NCBI RefSeq assembly: GCF_001275675.1
Contig: NZ_LITM01000004.1
Location: forward strand, 98,954 to 162,953
From: Lysinibacillus sp. FJAT-14745
GTDB taxonomy: Bacteria; Bacillota; Bacilli; Bacillales_A; Planococcaceae
Direction of reading: 5' to 3'
Length of the DNA: 64,000 bases
Below, piece by piece: positions 8,210-16,597 of the stretch. Under the pieces are notes generated by a model. The model was given only the letters and a program-made list of their open reading frames with translations, did no database searches and had not been told where the DNA came from. Made by a program: the position numbers and the translations under genes. Each line of letters starts with the position of its first letter. Position 1 is the first letter of the stretch.

Positions 8210-9196
8210 TTGTGGACGAGGTATAAACACCTTTTACTAATAGGTATTATGATCATCATGCTACTTTCGAGTTGTAATCCAGTTTCTCAGCAGGAAACGC
8301 AAAACAAAGGATTAACGGTTTTAACGGTAGAATTTAATAGTGGTGCACCCATACCTAACCTTTATATAACTGCTACAGATATAGAGACGGGTAAGGTAGT
8401 GGAGGATGCAGTTGGCTCGGAAGAGGGCGAAGCAACATTTTCGAAGCTTATCGAGGGACGGAAATATGCTATGGCGGCAACTACGCTTGAAAATAGTACG
8501 AAAAACGATGGTTATACGACAATCGAAAATTTTACATATGATGCGACAAAGCCGTATTATCGATTGGAAACACATTTTTCAAGGGACGAGCAAGAGCTGG
8601 ATGTGCCAGTTGTTATGCAAAATCCTGAACTACCACATGGCTGTGAAATAACATCGTTAACAGCTGTATTAAATTATTATGGGCTAGATGTTACGAAGCT
8701 GGAAATGGCTGATAACTATTTACCAAAGCAAACAATAAGTATAGTAGACGGACAACGATTTGGTCCAAATCCAGCACAGGCTTTTGCGGGAGATCCTCGT
8801 GATAAAGCACATGGTATGTATGTCTTTGCAGCTCCGATTGTCAAAGCAGCAGAGGCAGTAATAGCTGATAAACAGGCAGACTTACGAGTGACAAATAAGA
8901 GTGGAGCCTCGCAGGATGAAATTTTACAGCTTGTTCGGGAGGGAGTCCCTGTTGTGACATGGGTGACATTGGATTTATCAGAGCCGAAAATAAATCCAGA
9001 TAAGGGTTGGATCTATGAAGGTGAAACAGTGCCGCATAAAGCGTTTATGAACTTACATGCTGTTGTTTTAACCGGGCATTTAGGTGATAAAGTAGTTGTC
9101 ATGGATCCATTAAAAGGCTTTGTCACTTACAATGTCGATCAGTTTTTTAAAAGCTATAAAGATTTAGATAAACAAGCTGTAGCCGTTCATAAATGA
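8210..9196 (+). CDS. Lipoprotein with Cna-B-like and C39-like cysteine peptidase domains
   Basis: A predicted exported lipoprotein of 328 residues. The TTG start at 8210 has AGGAG eleven bases upstream. A hydrophobic signal follows (HLLLIGIMIIML), ending in the lipobox LLSSC. Next comes a beta-sandwich, carboxypeptidase-regulatory/Cna-B-like segment (VEFNSGAPIPNLYITATD, about 37-110), then a Peptidase_C39_2-type domain. That domain has HGCEITS (Cys), NLHAVVLTGH (His) and VMDPLKG (Asp), which suggests an active papain-like site. It probably acts on peptides or wall material outside the membrane. It is encoded just upstream of the D-Asp ligase genes. Confidence 0.85.
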   Translation: MWTRYKHLLLIGIMIIMLLSSCNPVSQQETQNKGLTVLTVEFNSGAPIPNLYITATDIETGKVVEDAVGSEEGEATFSKLIEGRKYAMAATTLENSTKNDGYTTIENFTYDATKPYYRLETHFSRDEQELDVPVVMQNPELPHGCEITSLTAVLNYYGLDVTKLEMADNYLPKQTISIVDGQRFGPNPAQAFAGDPRDKAHGMYVFAAPIVKAAEAVIADKQADLRVTNKSGASQDEILQLVREGVPVVTWVTLDLSEPKINPDKGWIYEGETVPHKAFMNLHAVVLTGHLGDKVVVMDPLKGFVTYNVDQFFKSYKDLDKQAVAVHK

Positions 9197-9249
9197 TTCA
9201 AAGAAGAGTTATAAGGAGTACAAGGAAAGTATGTTACACTTATAAAAAA

Positions 9250-9290
9250 GGCTCATCACTGGGGATGAAACCCAGCGTTATGTGAGAGCC
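9250..9290. repeat. 41-bp internally deleted relative of the MITE-like repeat (hairpin)
   Basis: It keeps one end, ggctcatcac, and the other, cgttatgtgagagcc, with a ctggg/cccag inner stem. A-tracts, not T-tracts, follow it on the + strand, so it is a poor terminator in that direction. Confidence 0.6.
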
Positions 9291-9318
9291 TAAAAAAAGC
9301 TAAAGTGAGTTGAGTAGA

Positions 9319-10548
9319 ATGGCCATTGAGCACACTTTTTTACCGGTTTTATTAGGAGATGAAATGAATGCTTACGGCATGGCAAGAGCATTTTACGAGT
9401 CCTATGGCGTTAAACCACTTGCATTAAATCATACGAATATGGAGAAAATACAGCAAAGTGATTTATTAACATTTCGTGAAGTTCCAAGACTCCATATTGA
9501 AGAACGCTTTGTCATTGCGTTAAAGGCAATTGCAGAGGAATTTGCAGGTAAAAAATTGCTGTTATTAGCCTGCGATGAATTTTACGTAAAAAAAATTGTG
9601 CAACATAAAGAGGAACTAGCAGAGTATTTTGTAATTCCTTATGTGGATGCTGAACTTGCTAACGAGCTATTGACACGTGAGAGCATGTATGAACTTTGTG
9701 CGAAGTTCGACTTTCATTATCCGGCAATGCATGTTTGCACTGTCAATGACTATGAGGGGTTTGACATCCCTTTTGAATACCCAGTTGTCATTAAACCTTT
9801 GAATATGACAAAGTATGCTACATGTATTTTTCCAGGCAAGAAAAAAGTGTATATTGCAAAAGATAACGACGAAAAGGATGCTATTTTCCATGCTATTTAT
9901 AAGGAATCGGCATACCGAGATGACATAATGGTACAGCAATATATTCCTGGCGAAGATGCTCATATGTGCGTCGTAAATGCTTATGTTGGGCAAGATCGTA
10001 AGGTGAAACTGCTTTCAGTAGGTAACCCGATTTTAGAAGAGCATTCTCCAGAGGGGATTGGTCGCTATGTAGCCATCATGACAGCATATGATAAAGAATT
10101 AATGGACCGCGTGAAATTGTTTCTAGAAGAAATACGATTCCAAGGCTTTGCTACGTTTGATATGAAGTATGATGAACGTGATGGTCAATATAAGTTATTA
10201 AGTATTGAATTACATAATGAACTTTCAAATTATTATGTGACAGCAAGTGGCCATAATTTAATGCAATATGTTGCGGATGATTTTATCCGCGGAAGCAAGC
10301 AACAGCTAACATATGTTCAGAACAAGCATCTTTGGACAATTGTGCCAAATGGTGTCCTCTTTAAATATGTACAAAATGAACAGCTTGTGATTGAAGCGAA
10401 AAGCCTTATTCGCCAAGGTATGGCAACGGATTCCATCTTTAATTATAAGGATATGAATGCGAAGCGTTGGTTGAATATAACGCTAGATAATTTAAGCTTT
10501 TATCGCCAATATAAGAAATATTTTAACAACAAAGGTCTGTCAAACTAA
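9319..10548 (+). CDS. ATP-grasp ligase, probable D-aspartate ligase of the peptidoglycan cross-bridge
   Basis: A 409-residue ATP-grasp protein. The lysine motif EYPVVIKPLNM (about 155-165), MVQQYIPGEDAH (about 205) and the metal-binding SIELHNELSNYYV (about 295-307) are visible. The last motif plus the following ASGHNLMQYVADDF resembles the COG3919-type D-Asp ligase (Aslfm) family, which adds D-Asp to the Lys side chain of the wall precursor. The usual EIN-x-R arginine is not evident. It is overlapped by an aspartate racemase, which strongly supports this role. I chose ATG 9319, which has GTGAG nine bases upstream; an in-frame TTG at 9310 sits too close to it. Confidence 0.82.
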   Translation: MAIEHTFLPVLLGDEMNAYGMARAFYESYGVKPLALNHTNMEKIQQSDLLTFREVPRLHIEERFVIALKAIAEEFAGKKLLLLACDEFYVKKIVQHKEELAEYFVIPYVDAELANELLTRESMYELCAKFDFHYPAMHVCTVNDYEGFDIPFEYPVVIKPLNMTKYATCIFPGKKKVYIAKDNDEKDAIFHAIYKESAYRDDIMVQQYIPGEDAHMCVVNAYVGQDRKVKLLSVGNPILEEHSPEGIGRYVAIMTAYDKELMDRVKLFLEEIRFQGFATFDMKYDERDGQYKLLSIELHNELSNYYVTASGHNLMQYVADDFIRGSKQQLTYVQNKHLWTIVPNGVLFKYVQNEQLVIEAKSLIRQGMATDSIFNYKDMNAKRWLNITLDNLSFYRQYKKYFNNKGLSN

Positions 10549-11249
10549 TGGAAAAACAAACTTTAGGTATAATTGGTGGCGTTGGTCCACTTGCAACGAT
10601 GTTTATCGGTGAAATGATTGTAAGACGTACGAAGGCAACAAAGGATCAGGAGCATCTACATACAATCATTGATAATGATACAAATATCCCTGATCGTACT
10701 GCCTTTATTTTAGACAGTACAAAGGAAAATCCTGTACCAGTAATAGTCGCAGATGCAAAAAAGCTTGCTTCTGTTGGGGCAGATGTGATTGCTATTCCAT
10801 GTAATACGGCACATACCTTTTATGATGAGATTGTTGAAGGTTCTCCAGTTCCTGTATTACATATGATAAGAGAAACGGCAAAGCGCGCCTCTGATTTAGG
10901 GGCAGAGCGTGTAGGTATTTTAGCGACAACGGGTACATTAACCTCACGTATGTATCAAGATGCGTTAGAGGAATTTGGTATAACACCAGTTTTACCAGAC
11001 GATGTGATGAAAGAAAAAGTCATGTCTATTATTTATGATTATGTAAAGGCTGGAAAAGATGTCTCTCAGGAGGACTGGCAGCCGATAGAAGAAGCAATGC
11101 TTGCACTTAATTGCGATCGTATCGTATTAGGATGTACTGAATTATCAATCGTCAATCGAGATTTAAAATTAAGTAACAAATATATCGACTCATTAATCGT
11201 TTTAGCAGAACGTGCTATATTGGCATGTGGCTATAAAATTGTAGATTAA
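10548..11249 (+). CDS. racD: Aspartate racemase
   Basis: A 233-residue PLP-independent Asp/Glu/hydantoin racemase. The two catalytic cysteines are Cys85 (IPCNTAH) and Cys196 (LGCTELS), and the N-terminus LGIIGGVGPLATMF is typical. It interconverts L- and D-aspartate. The ATG overlaps the stop of the preceding ligase (TAATG), so the two are translationally coupled. I infer that it supplies D-Asp to the ligase. That fits the Lys-D-Asp wall of Lysinibacillus. Confidence 0.93.
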   Translation: MEKQTLGIIGGVGPLATMFIGEMIVRRTKATKDQEHLHTIIDNDTNIPDRTAFILDSTKENPVPVIVADAKKLASVGADVIAIPCNTAHTFYDEIVEGSPVPVLHMIRETAKRASDLGAERVGILATTGTLTSRMYQDALEEFGITPVLPDDVMKEKVMSIIYDYVKAGKDVSQEDWQPIEEAMLALNCDRIVLGCTELSIVNRDLKLSNKYIDSLIVLAERAILACGYKIVD

Positions 11250-11264
11250 CAATTGTATGAACTT

Positions 11265-11316
11265 ATTTCAGCAGGTGTTTTTTATAGCGTCAGCTACAAA
11301 AAACACCTGCTGAAAT
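11265..11316. terminator. Long perfect hairpin after racD
   Basis: Arms atttcagcaggtgttttt and aaaaacacctgctgaaat pair perfectly, and the inner atagc/gctac may extend the stem. No T-run follows, so it may be an RNA-stabilising or imperfect terminator structure. Its right arm runs into the 39-bp repeat. Confidence 0.6.
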
Positions 11317-11349
11317 AGAGGAACTCAGTCTAAGAACGCCACGTCCTGT
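11311..11349. repeat. Right arm of a perfect 39-bp inverted repeat
   Basis: Exact reverse complement of 8032-8070. The next bases (gtcaacgactgagtgaccaacatcatgttggccc) match the insert module found in the MITE-like copies at 21240 and 50823. Confidence 0.95.
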
Positions 11350-11632
11350 GTCAACGACTGAGTGACCAACATCATGTTGGCCCAAAAATCTGTTCGCTTT
11401 TCACAGGTAAGTTGTAAACCTTCAAAGAAGCTCAAGTGTCTATGAGGGCTTGAAGGCTGACAAATCCCGTGCATAAGTCGCTCAGATTTTTTTTATTCGC
11501 ATACTCAAAAATAGATAGGTGAAACTAAGAAAACCTCATTATAACGATAATATAATGGTTTACGTACTTATGAAGTAGGAAAATGATTAGTGTGTTAAAC
11601 TAGTGTCAAGCAGATAGAAGGTGGGAAATTAC

Positions 11633-12781
11633 ATGTCAGTAATAAATTTATTAAATGAAGATGTACAAGCAAAATGGAAATTTGAAGAGCCGATGAAAAT
11701 TCAAGAAGAAATGATTCCAGCAATGCTTGAGGGCAAAGATATTGTAGCTGAATCGCCGACAGGGTCGGGGAAGACTTTAGCGTATGTACTTCCTTTACTA
11801 AATAAAGTAAACGGTTCAAAAAAACAAACACAAGGACTTATCGTAGCCCCATCACAGGAGCTAGCAATGCAAATTGTAGAGGTTATCCGTGAATGGACAG
11901 CAGGTTCTGATATTACGGTTCAACAACTAATTGGTGGCGCAAACTCTGCACGTCAAATCGAAAAGTTAAAGAAAAAACCGACGATAGTTGTAGGAACACC
12001 TGGCCGATTAAATGAATTAGCACGTGCTGGGAAATTAAAGCTAAAAGAAATTGAAACAGTTATTTTAGATGAGTGTGATCAGTTACTAAGTCGTGAATAT
12101 CGTGTTGTCGTAAAATCCTTTATCGAAGGTGCAGCATTTGGGCGACAAGTAGTTGTTGTTTCAGCAACAATTACGGAGGAAATTGAATTAGTAGCTAGTC
12201 GCATGATGTTCGAGCCATTACGTTTCAAAATCAAACCTGAGGATATGTTAAAGGTTGGTAAAGTTGTACATTCTTTCGTGAAAGTGGAGGAGCGTGATAA
12301 AACTGATTTCCTACGCCGACTATCACATACGGAAGGATTACGTGGATTGGCTTTCGTCAACAATATCGATCAATTGCTGATGAAGGAAACGAAATTACAA
12401 TATCGTACGGCACCGATTGTGACATTACATTCTGACATGAAGAAGGAAGAACGTAAAAAGGCGTTAGATGCATTCCGTAAAGGTGATGCGCGTATTTTAA
12501 TTGCAACAGATATTGCAGCACGTGGTTTAGATATTGAAGGTTTAACACATGTTATTCATGTCGATGTTCCAAGAACAATTGAGCAGTATTTGCATCGTTC
12601 TGGTCGTACAGGTCGTGCTGGAGCAGATGGTGAAGTATTAACGTTATTATCTTATCGTGATGAAAAAACGTATAAAAAATGGACAAGAGAAATTTCAGCA
12701 AAACCTGTACAGAAAGTATGGCATGAAGGCAAGCTAGTGGAGGGTAATTCAAAAACAATTGGACAAAAGCGAGGTAAATAA
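11633..12781 (+). CDS. DEAD-box RNA helicase (YfmL-like)
   Basis: A 382-residue minimal helicase. Visible are the Walker A SPTGSGKT (about residue 45), GTPGR, the motif II variant DECD instead of DEAD, SAT, and the C-terminal TDIAARGLD and HRSGRTGRAG. Size and DECD resemble B. subtilis YfmL, which has a role in ribosome assembly and cold growth. The ATG at 11633 has AAGGTGGG upstream, better than the GTG at 11621. The next gene begins two bases after its stop. Confidence 0.9.
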   Translation: MSVINLLNEDVQAKWKFEEPMKIQEEMIPAMLEGKDIVAESPTGSGKTLAYVLPLLNKVNGSKKQTQGLIVAPSQELAMQIVEVIREWTAGSDITVQQLIGGANSARQIEKLKKKPTIVVGTPGRLNELARAGKLKLKEIETVILDECDQLLSREYRVVVKSFIEGAAFGRQVVVVSATITEEIELVASRMMFEPLRFKIKPEDMLKVGKVVHSFVKVEERDKTDFLRRLSHTEGLRGLAFVNNIDQLLMKETKLQYRTAPIVTLHSDMKKEERKKALDAFRKGDARILIATDIAARGLDIEGLTHVIHVDVPRTIEQYLHRSGRTGRAGADGEVLTLLSYRDEKTYKKWTREISAKPVQKVWHEGKLVEGNSKTIGQKRGK

Positions 12782-12782
12782 T

Positions 12783-14012
12783 ATGACTTTTGAAGAAAAA
12801 TTACAAGCATATGCAGAACTTGCGGTAAAAGTAGGTGTCAATATTCAACCAGGGCAATACTTATTAGTTAACACATCAGTGAATGCGCTAGATTTTGCCC
12901 GTTTAGTTGTGAAAGAAGCTTATAAGGCTGGGGCAGGACGTGTTCATGTTAACTTTTCAGATGATGAAATGGATCGTGCTTACTTTGAGCATGCCTCAAA
13001 TGAAGAATTTAATCGTTTCCCAGAATGGATAGTTAAAATGCGTGACGAAGTGATCGAACGTAAAGGAGCACTACTATGGATTGATGCTGCAGACCCTGAT
13101 AAATTAACAGGGATTTCAGCAGATCGTCTAGCTACCCATCAAAAGGTATCAGGAGCTGCTCTGAAAAACTATCGCAACGCCGTAATGAAGGATTTAATAG
13201 CTTGGTCGATCGTTGCCGTCCCTTCACCAAAGTGGGCATCGAAGGTATTCCCGAACTTAGCAGCTGAGGAACAAGTACCAGCATTATGGGAGGCCATTTT
13301 TAAAACTGTGCGTATCGGTGAAGGCGATGCTGTTGAAAACTGGCGTGAACACGTAGTAAATTTAGAATCTCGTGCGGCCCTACTGAACAATAAAAAATAT
13401 GCGAAGCTTCACTATACAGCGCCAGGCACTGATTTAACAATTGCGTTAGCGCCACAGCATAAATGGCTTACTGGAGGTAGTAAAACGCCAGATGATACTA
13501 TCTTTATTGCTAATATGCCGACAGAAGAGGTTTATACGTTACCGATGAAACAAGGTGTAAATGGCTTTGTAAGCAATACAAAACCATTAGTTTATCAAGG
13601 GAATATTATCGATGGCTTTAAACTGACAATTGAAGAAGGAAAAATTGTTAAGGCTGAAGCACGAGTAGGTCATGATTTATTACAGGAGCTTATTAATGTA
13701 GATGAAGGCTCTTGCTATTTAGGTGAGGTAGCACTTGTACCGCATGAATCACCAATTTCAGCATCTGAGATTTTATATTTTAATACATTGTTTGATGAAA
13801 ATGCATCGAATCATTTAGCGATTGGTGAAGCTTATCCAACTTGCCTAGAGGGTGGAAGAGATTTAGAGAACGGACAGCTTGAAGCGTTAGGTGCAAATAT
13901 TTCAGTTACTCATGAGGACTTTATGATTGGCAGCGGTGAGATGGACATTGACGGTATTTTACCAGATGGAACTGTAGAACCAATTTTCCGCAAAGGTAGC
14001 TGGACATTTTAG
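12783..14012 (+). CDS. Aminopeptidase, M29 family (AmpS-like)
   Basis: A 409-residue cytoplasmic metallo-aminopeptidase of the thermophilic M29/AmpS type, which usually has about 410 residues. Typical blocks are GVNIQPGQYLLVN at the start, the substrate-binding PNMPTEEV-like segment (NMPTEEVYTLP), the metal-site EVALVPHESPIS, FDENASNHLAIG, and the terminal MIGSGEMDIDGI. The ATG at 12783 follows GAGGT. It forms a tight unit with the helicase. Confidence 0.92.
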   Translation: MTFEEKLQAYAELAVKVGVNIQPGQYLLVNTSVNALDFARLVVKEAYKAGAGRVHVNFSDDEMDRAYFEHASNEEFNRFPEWIVKMRDEVIERKGALLWIDAADPDKLTGISADRLATHQKVSGAALKNYRNAVMKDLIAWSIVAVPSPKWASKVFPNLAAEEQVPALWEAIFKTVRIGEGDAVENWREHVVNLESRAALLNNKKYAKLHYTAPGTDLTIALAPQHKWLTGGSKTPDDTIFIANMPTEEVYTLPMKQGVNGFVSNTKPLVYQGNIIDGFKLTIEEGKIVKAEARVGHDLLQELINVDEGSCYLGEVALVPHESPISASEILYFNTLFDENASNHLAIGEAYPTCLEGGRDLENGQLEALGANISVTHEDFMIGSGEMDIDGILPDGTVEPIFRKGSWTF

Positions 14013-14045
14013 GCGGCTCTTGATGTGAAGAAAGGAGTAAGGCAG

Positions 14046-14960
14046 ATGAAACGATTTCTAAGCATAATTGGTACAGCTATATTAATGATGGCATTAGGTG
14101 TTTCATCTGCTTTTGCTCAGACTGAAAACTACCTATCAATTGGAGATTCCTTGGCGGCTGGTCAAACGCCTTATCAACAGATTGATACAGGCTACAGTGA
14201 TTTAATCGCCATGAAATTAGGGATGACTGGACAATTGAGTTTCTATACGAAGGAGCTCGCTTTCCCAGGCTATACAACAGCTGATGTCTTGAAACGAGTA
14301 AAGTCAGAGGAAGCAAGTGATTTATTAGCTAATGCAACACTTATTACTGTTTCGGCAGGTGCCAACGATTTACTACGTCTAGTGCAGGTCAATCCAACTG
14401 CCGGTACATTAGCCTTTGCGCAGCTACAAACAGATTATGCATTAAACGTTGCCAGAAAAAATATGGCGGAGATTTTAGAAGAATTGAAAATGCGGGCACC
14501 TAAAGCAAAGGTCTATGTAATGGGCTATTATTTTGCTTATCCAAATGCTCATGCTACGCAAAAAGAAGGCACAAATACACAGCTTGTAAAGCTAAATACG
14601 ATTTTACAGAAACAGGCAGAGCATGCTGGAGCAGCTTATGTAAACGTCTATGATGCTTTTGGGTTAAACGCAACAAATCTTGTACCCAATATCTCTGATG
14701 TACATCCAAATTTTGAAGGCTATCGCCATATGGCAAATGCATTTTTACATGAATATAGCGGCAGTAAAGCACTAGCCATTTCTTCAAATGAATTGCCAAA
14801 ACCTAACCCTGCTTCATTTGAGCAGATTTTAAAACAACTAGCGAAGGCTGAGCAGAAACAAGAAGAAAAAGTAAAGCCAAAACCTACTGCGCGTATCATT
14901 CCAGGTTTTACAGGATACGTCGCTTTTATGGAGAAGGTAAAAGCTAAAGAATTGTTTTAA
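14046..14960 (+). CDS. Secreted SGNH/GDSL lipase-esterase
   Basis: A 304-residue hydrolase. The Sec signal peptide (MKRFLSIIGTAILMMALGV, cut near AFA-Q) is followed by GDSLAAG (nucleophile Ser), GANDLL and DVHPNFEG (Asp/His). These are the blocks of SGNH hydrolases, which act on esters of lipids, sugars or wall polymers. A Lys/Glu/Pro-rich C-terminal stretch (about 255-285) may be a wall linker. AAAGGAG lies eight bases before the ATG. It probably lies downstream of ampS in one unit. Confidence 0.87.
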   Translation: MKRFLSIIGTAILMMALGVSSAFAQTENYLSIGDSLAAGQTPYQQIDTGYSDLIAMKLGMTGQLSFYTKELAFPGYTTADVLKRVKSEEASDLLANATLITVSAGANDLLRLVQVNPTAGTLAFAQLQTDYALNVARKNMAEILEELKMRAPKAKVYVMGYYFAYPNAHATQKEGTNTQLVKLNTILQKQAEHAGAAYVNVYDAFGLNATNLVPNISDVHPNFEGYRHMANAFLHEYSGSKALAISSNELPKPNPASFEQILKQLAKAEQKQEEKVKPKPTARIIPGFTGYVAFMEKVKAKELF

Positions 14961-14977
14961 TAATAATTATTTGTAAC

Positions 14978-15005
14978 AGGGCATCGACAGTGATGCTCTT
15001 TTTTA
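14978..15005 (+). terminator. Intrinsic terminator after SGNH hydrolase
   Basis: Stem agggcatc/gatgctct followed by T6. Confidence 0.8.
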
Positions 15006-15029
15006 TGTTGAATATCTATCAAAATATAA

Positions 15030-15341
15030 GTGATGGATAGAATTGTCGGGGCGACGGAAAGAACCCCCGGAGCGACGGATAGAATCGACGAAGCGACGGA
15101 TGATATCGTCAGAGCGACGGATAGAACTGAAGCGACGGAAAGAATTGTCGGGGCGACGGAAAGAACCCCCGGAGCGACGGATAGAATCGACGAAGCGACG
15201 GATGATATCGTCAGAGCGACGGATAGAACTGAAGCGACGGAAAGAATTGTCGGAGTGACGGAAAGAACCCCCGGAGCGACGGATAGAATTGACGAAGTGA
15301 CGGATGGAATCCCTGAAGTGCGGGATACGCCGACACTTTAG
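15030..15341. repeat. Tandem array: 21-bp units in a 102-bp higher-order repeat
   Basis: gcgacgga occurs at 15051, 15072, 15093, 15114, 15132, 15153 and 15174 and onward. The spacing is 21,21,21,18,21, giving a 102-bp block repeated almost exactly, plus a diverged third copy. Because all steps are multiples of three, open frames persist and would encode ATDRIDE-like repeats. There is no ribosome site, so I do not call a gene. The GC content is far above that of the flanks. Confidence 0.93.
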
Positions 15342-15439
15342 CTCCCCACGTTATGATGAGGAACCTTTATTAAACTAATAAAAGGAAAAACAATCAATCC
15401 ATCAGCATGATAAAATGAAATAGACAGGAGGCGCAAAGA

Positions 15440-16597
15440 ATGAAAATATTTCATACAGCAGATTGGCATTTAGGGAAGCTTGTACAAGGCGTCTATATGA
15501 CCGAGGATCAACATTATATTTTACAGCAATTTATGCTAGCCATTGATGAGGAAAAACCGGATGTTATCGTTATAGCAGGTGATTTATATGACCGTTCGAT
15601 GCCCCCTATTGAGGCAGTGAATTTACTAAATGATATTTTGGCGAAAATTGTGCTTGATAAAAAAATACCTGTGTTAGCGGTTGCTGGGAATCATGATAGT
15701 GCAGGTCGATTGAACTTTGGCAGTAGTTTAATGAGTGATAGTGGCTTACATATTAAAGGCCAATTTACGAAAGATCATGCACCGATAGTTTTCCATGATG
15801 AGTATGGTGAAGTACATTTTCACCTCGTACCTTATGCAGAGCCGGCTTCAGTTCGGACTATTTTAGAGGATGATTCTATTCGATCTCATCAAGAGGCGAT
15901 GGAAAAAATTATCGAACATATTGGGCAAAGTTTAGATACGACGAAGCGTAATGTTTTTGTTGGACATGCCTTTGTGACGAAGTATGGAGAAGAGGAAGCG
16001 AATACGAGTGATTCTGAGCGACCTTTATCGATAGGAGGCTCGGATTGCATAAATGCAGCGTTGTTTAAGGCTTTTAATTACACAGCACTTGGACATTTGC
16101 ATAAAGCGCATTTTGTGTTGAATGAAACGATTCGATATGCTGGCTCTCCATTGAAGTATTCATTATCGGAGCACTTACATGAGAAGGGCTTTTTAATAGT
16201 GGAGCTAGATGCACAGGGAGAAATCACTGTCACAAAACGAAAGCTTATAGCGAGACGAGATTTACGTGTGGTAGAGGGCTTAATGGATGATTTATTGCAA
16301 TTACCACCAAGTGATGATTATGTATTTGTACGCTTAACAGATACTACGTCAGTAACTTCGCCGATGGAACGTATTCGTACAGTATTTCCTCATGCGATGC
16401 ATGTTGAGCGAAAAGTAATACGTCAAGAAGTACCACATGAAATTCAGGCGATAGAGACAGAGAAAATAGAAGACATCGATTTATTCCGATCATTTTTTAC
16501 AGATATAATTGGCATACAGCCAGATCAAGATACAGAGCGTCTATTTACAGAGATGCTGCAAGAATTATTAGATGAGGAGCGGGAGACAGTAAAATGA
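15440..16597 (+). CDS. sbcD: SbcD, exonuclease subunit of SbcCD
   Basis: A 385-residue Mre11-type nuclease with the phosphoesterase motifs DWHLGK, GDLYDRS, GNHDS, GHAF and GHLHKAH. Together with SbcC it opens and degrades DNA hairpins and blocked ends at palindromes and stalled forks. CAGGAGG precedes the ATG. Its stop overlaps the sbcC start by four bases (ATGA), so the two are coupled. Notably, the window is rich in hairpin-forming repeats, the kind of substrate this complex cuts. Confidence 0.96.
   Translation: MKIFHTADWHLGKLVQGVYMTEDQHYILQQFMLAIDEEKPDVIVIAGDLYDRSMPPIEAVNLLNDILAKIVLDKKIPVLAVAGNHDSAGRLNFGSSLMSDSGLHIKGQFTKDHAPIVFHDEYGEVHFHLVPYAEPASVRTILEDDSIRSHQEAMEKIIEHIGQSLDTTKRNVFVGHAFVTKYGEEEANTSDSERPLSIGGSDCINAALFKAFNYTALGHLHKAHFVLNETIRYAGSPLKYSLSEHLHEKGFLIVELDAQGEITVTKRKLIARRDLRVVEGLMDDLLQLPPSDDYVFVRLTDTTSVTSPMERIRTVFPHAMHVERKVIRQEVPHEIQAIETEKIEDIDLFRSFFTDIIGIQPDQDTERLFTEMLQELLDEERETVK

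Noticed and set aside
9250-9290. Standard intrinsic terminator after the C39-like lipoprotein gene
   Set aside because: The hairpin is followed by A, not T, on the coding strand, and its ends match the MITE-like family.
15043-15258. RRKEPPERRIES-type frame
   Set aside because: Alternative frame of the 102-bp array; no start signal.
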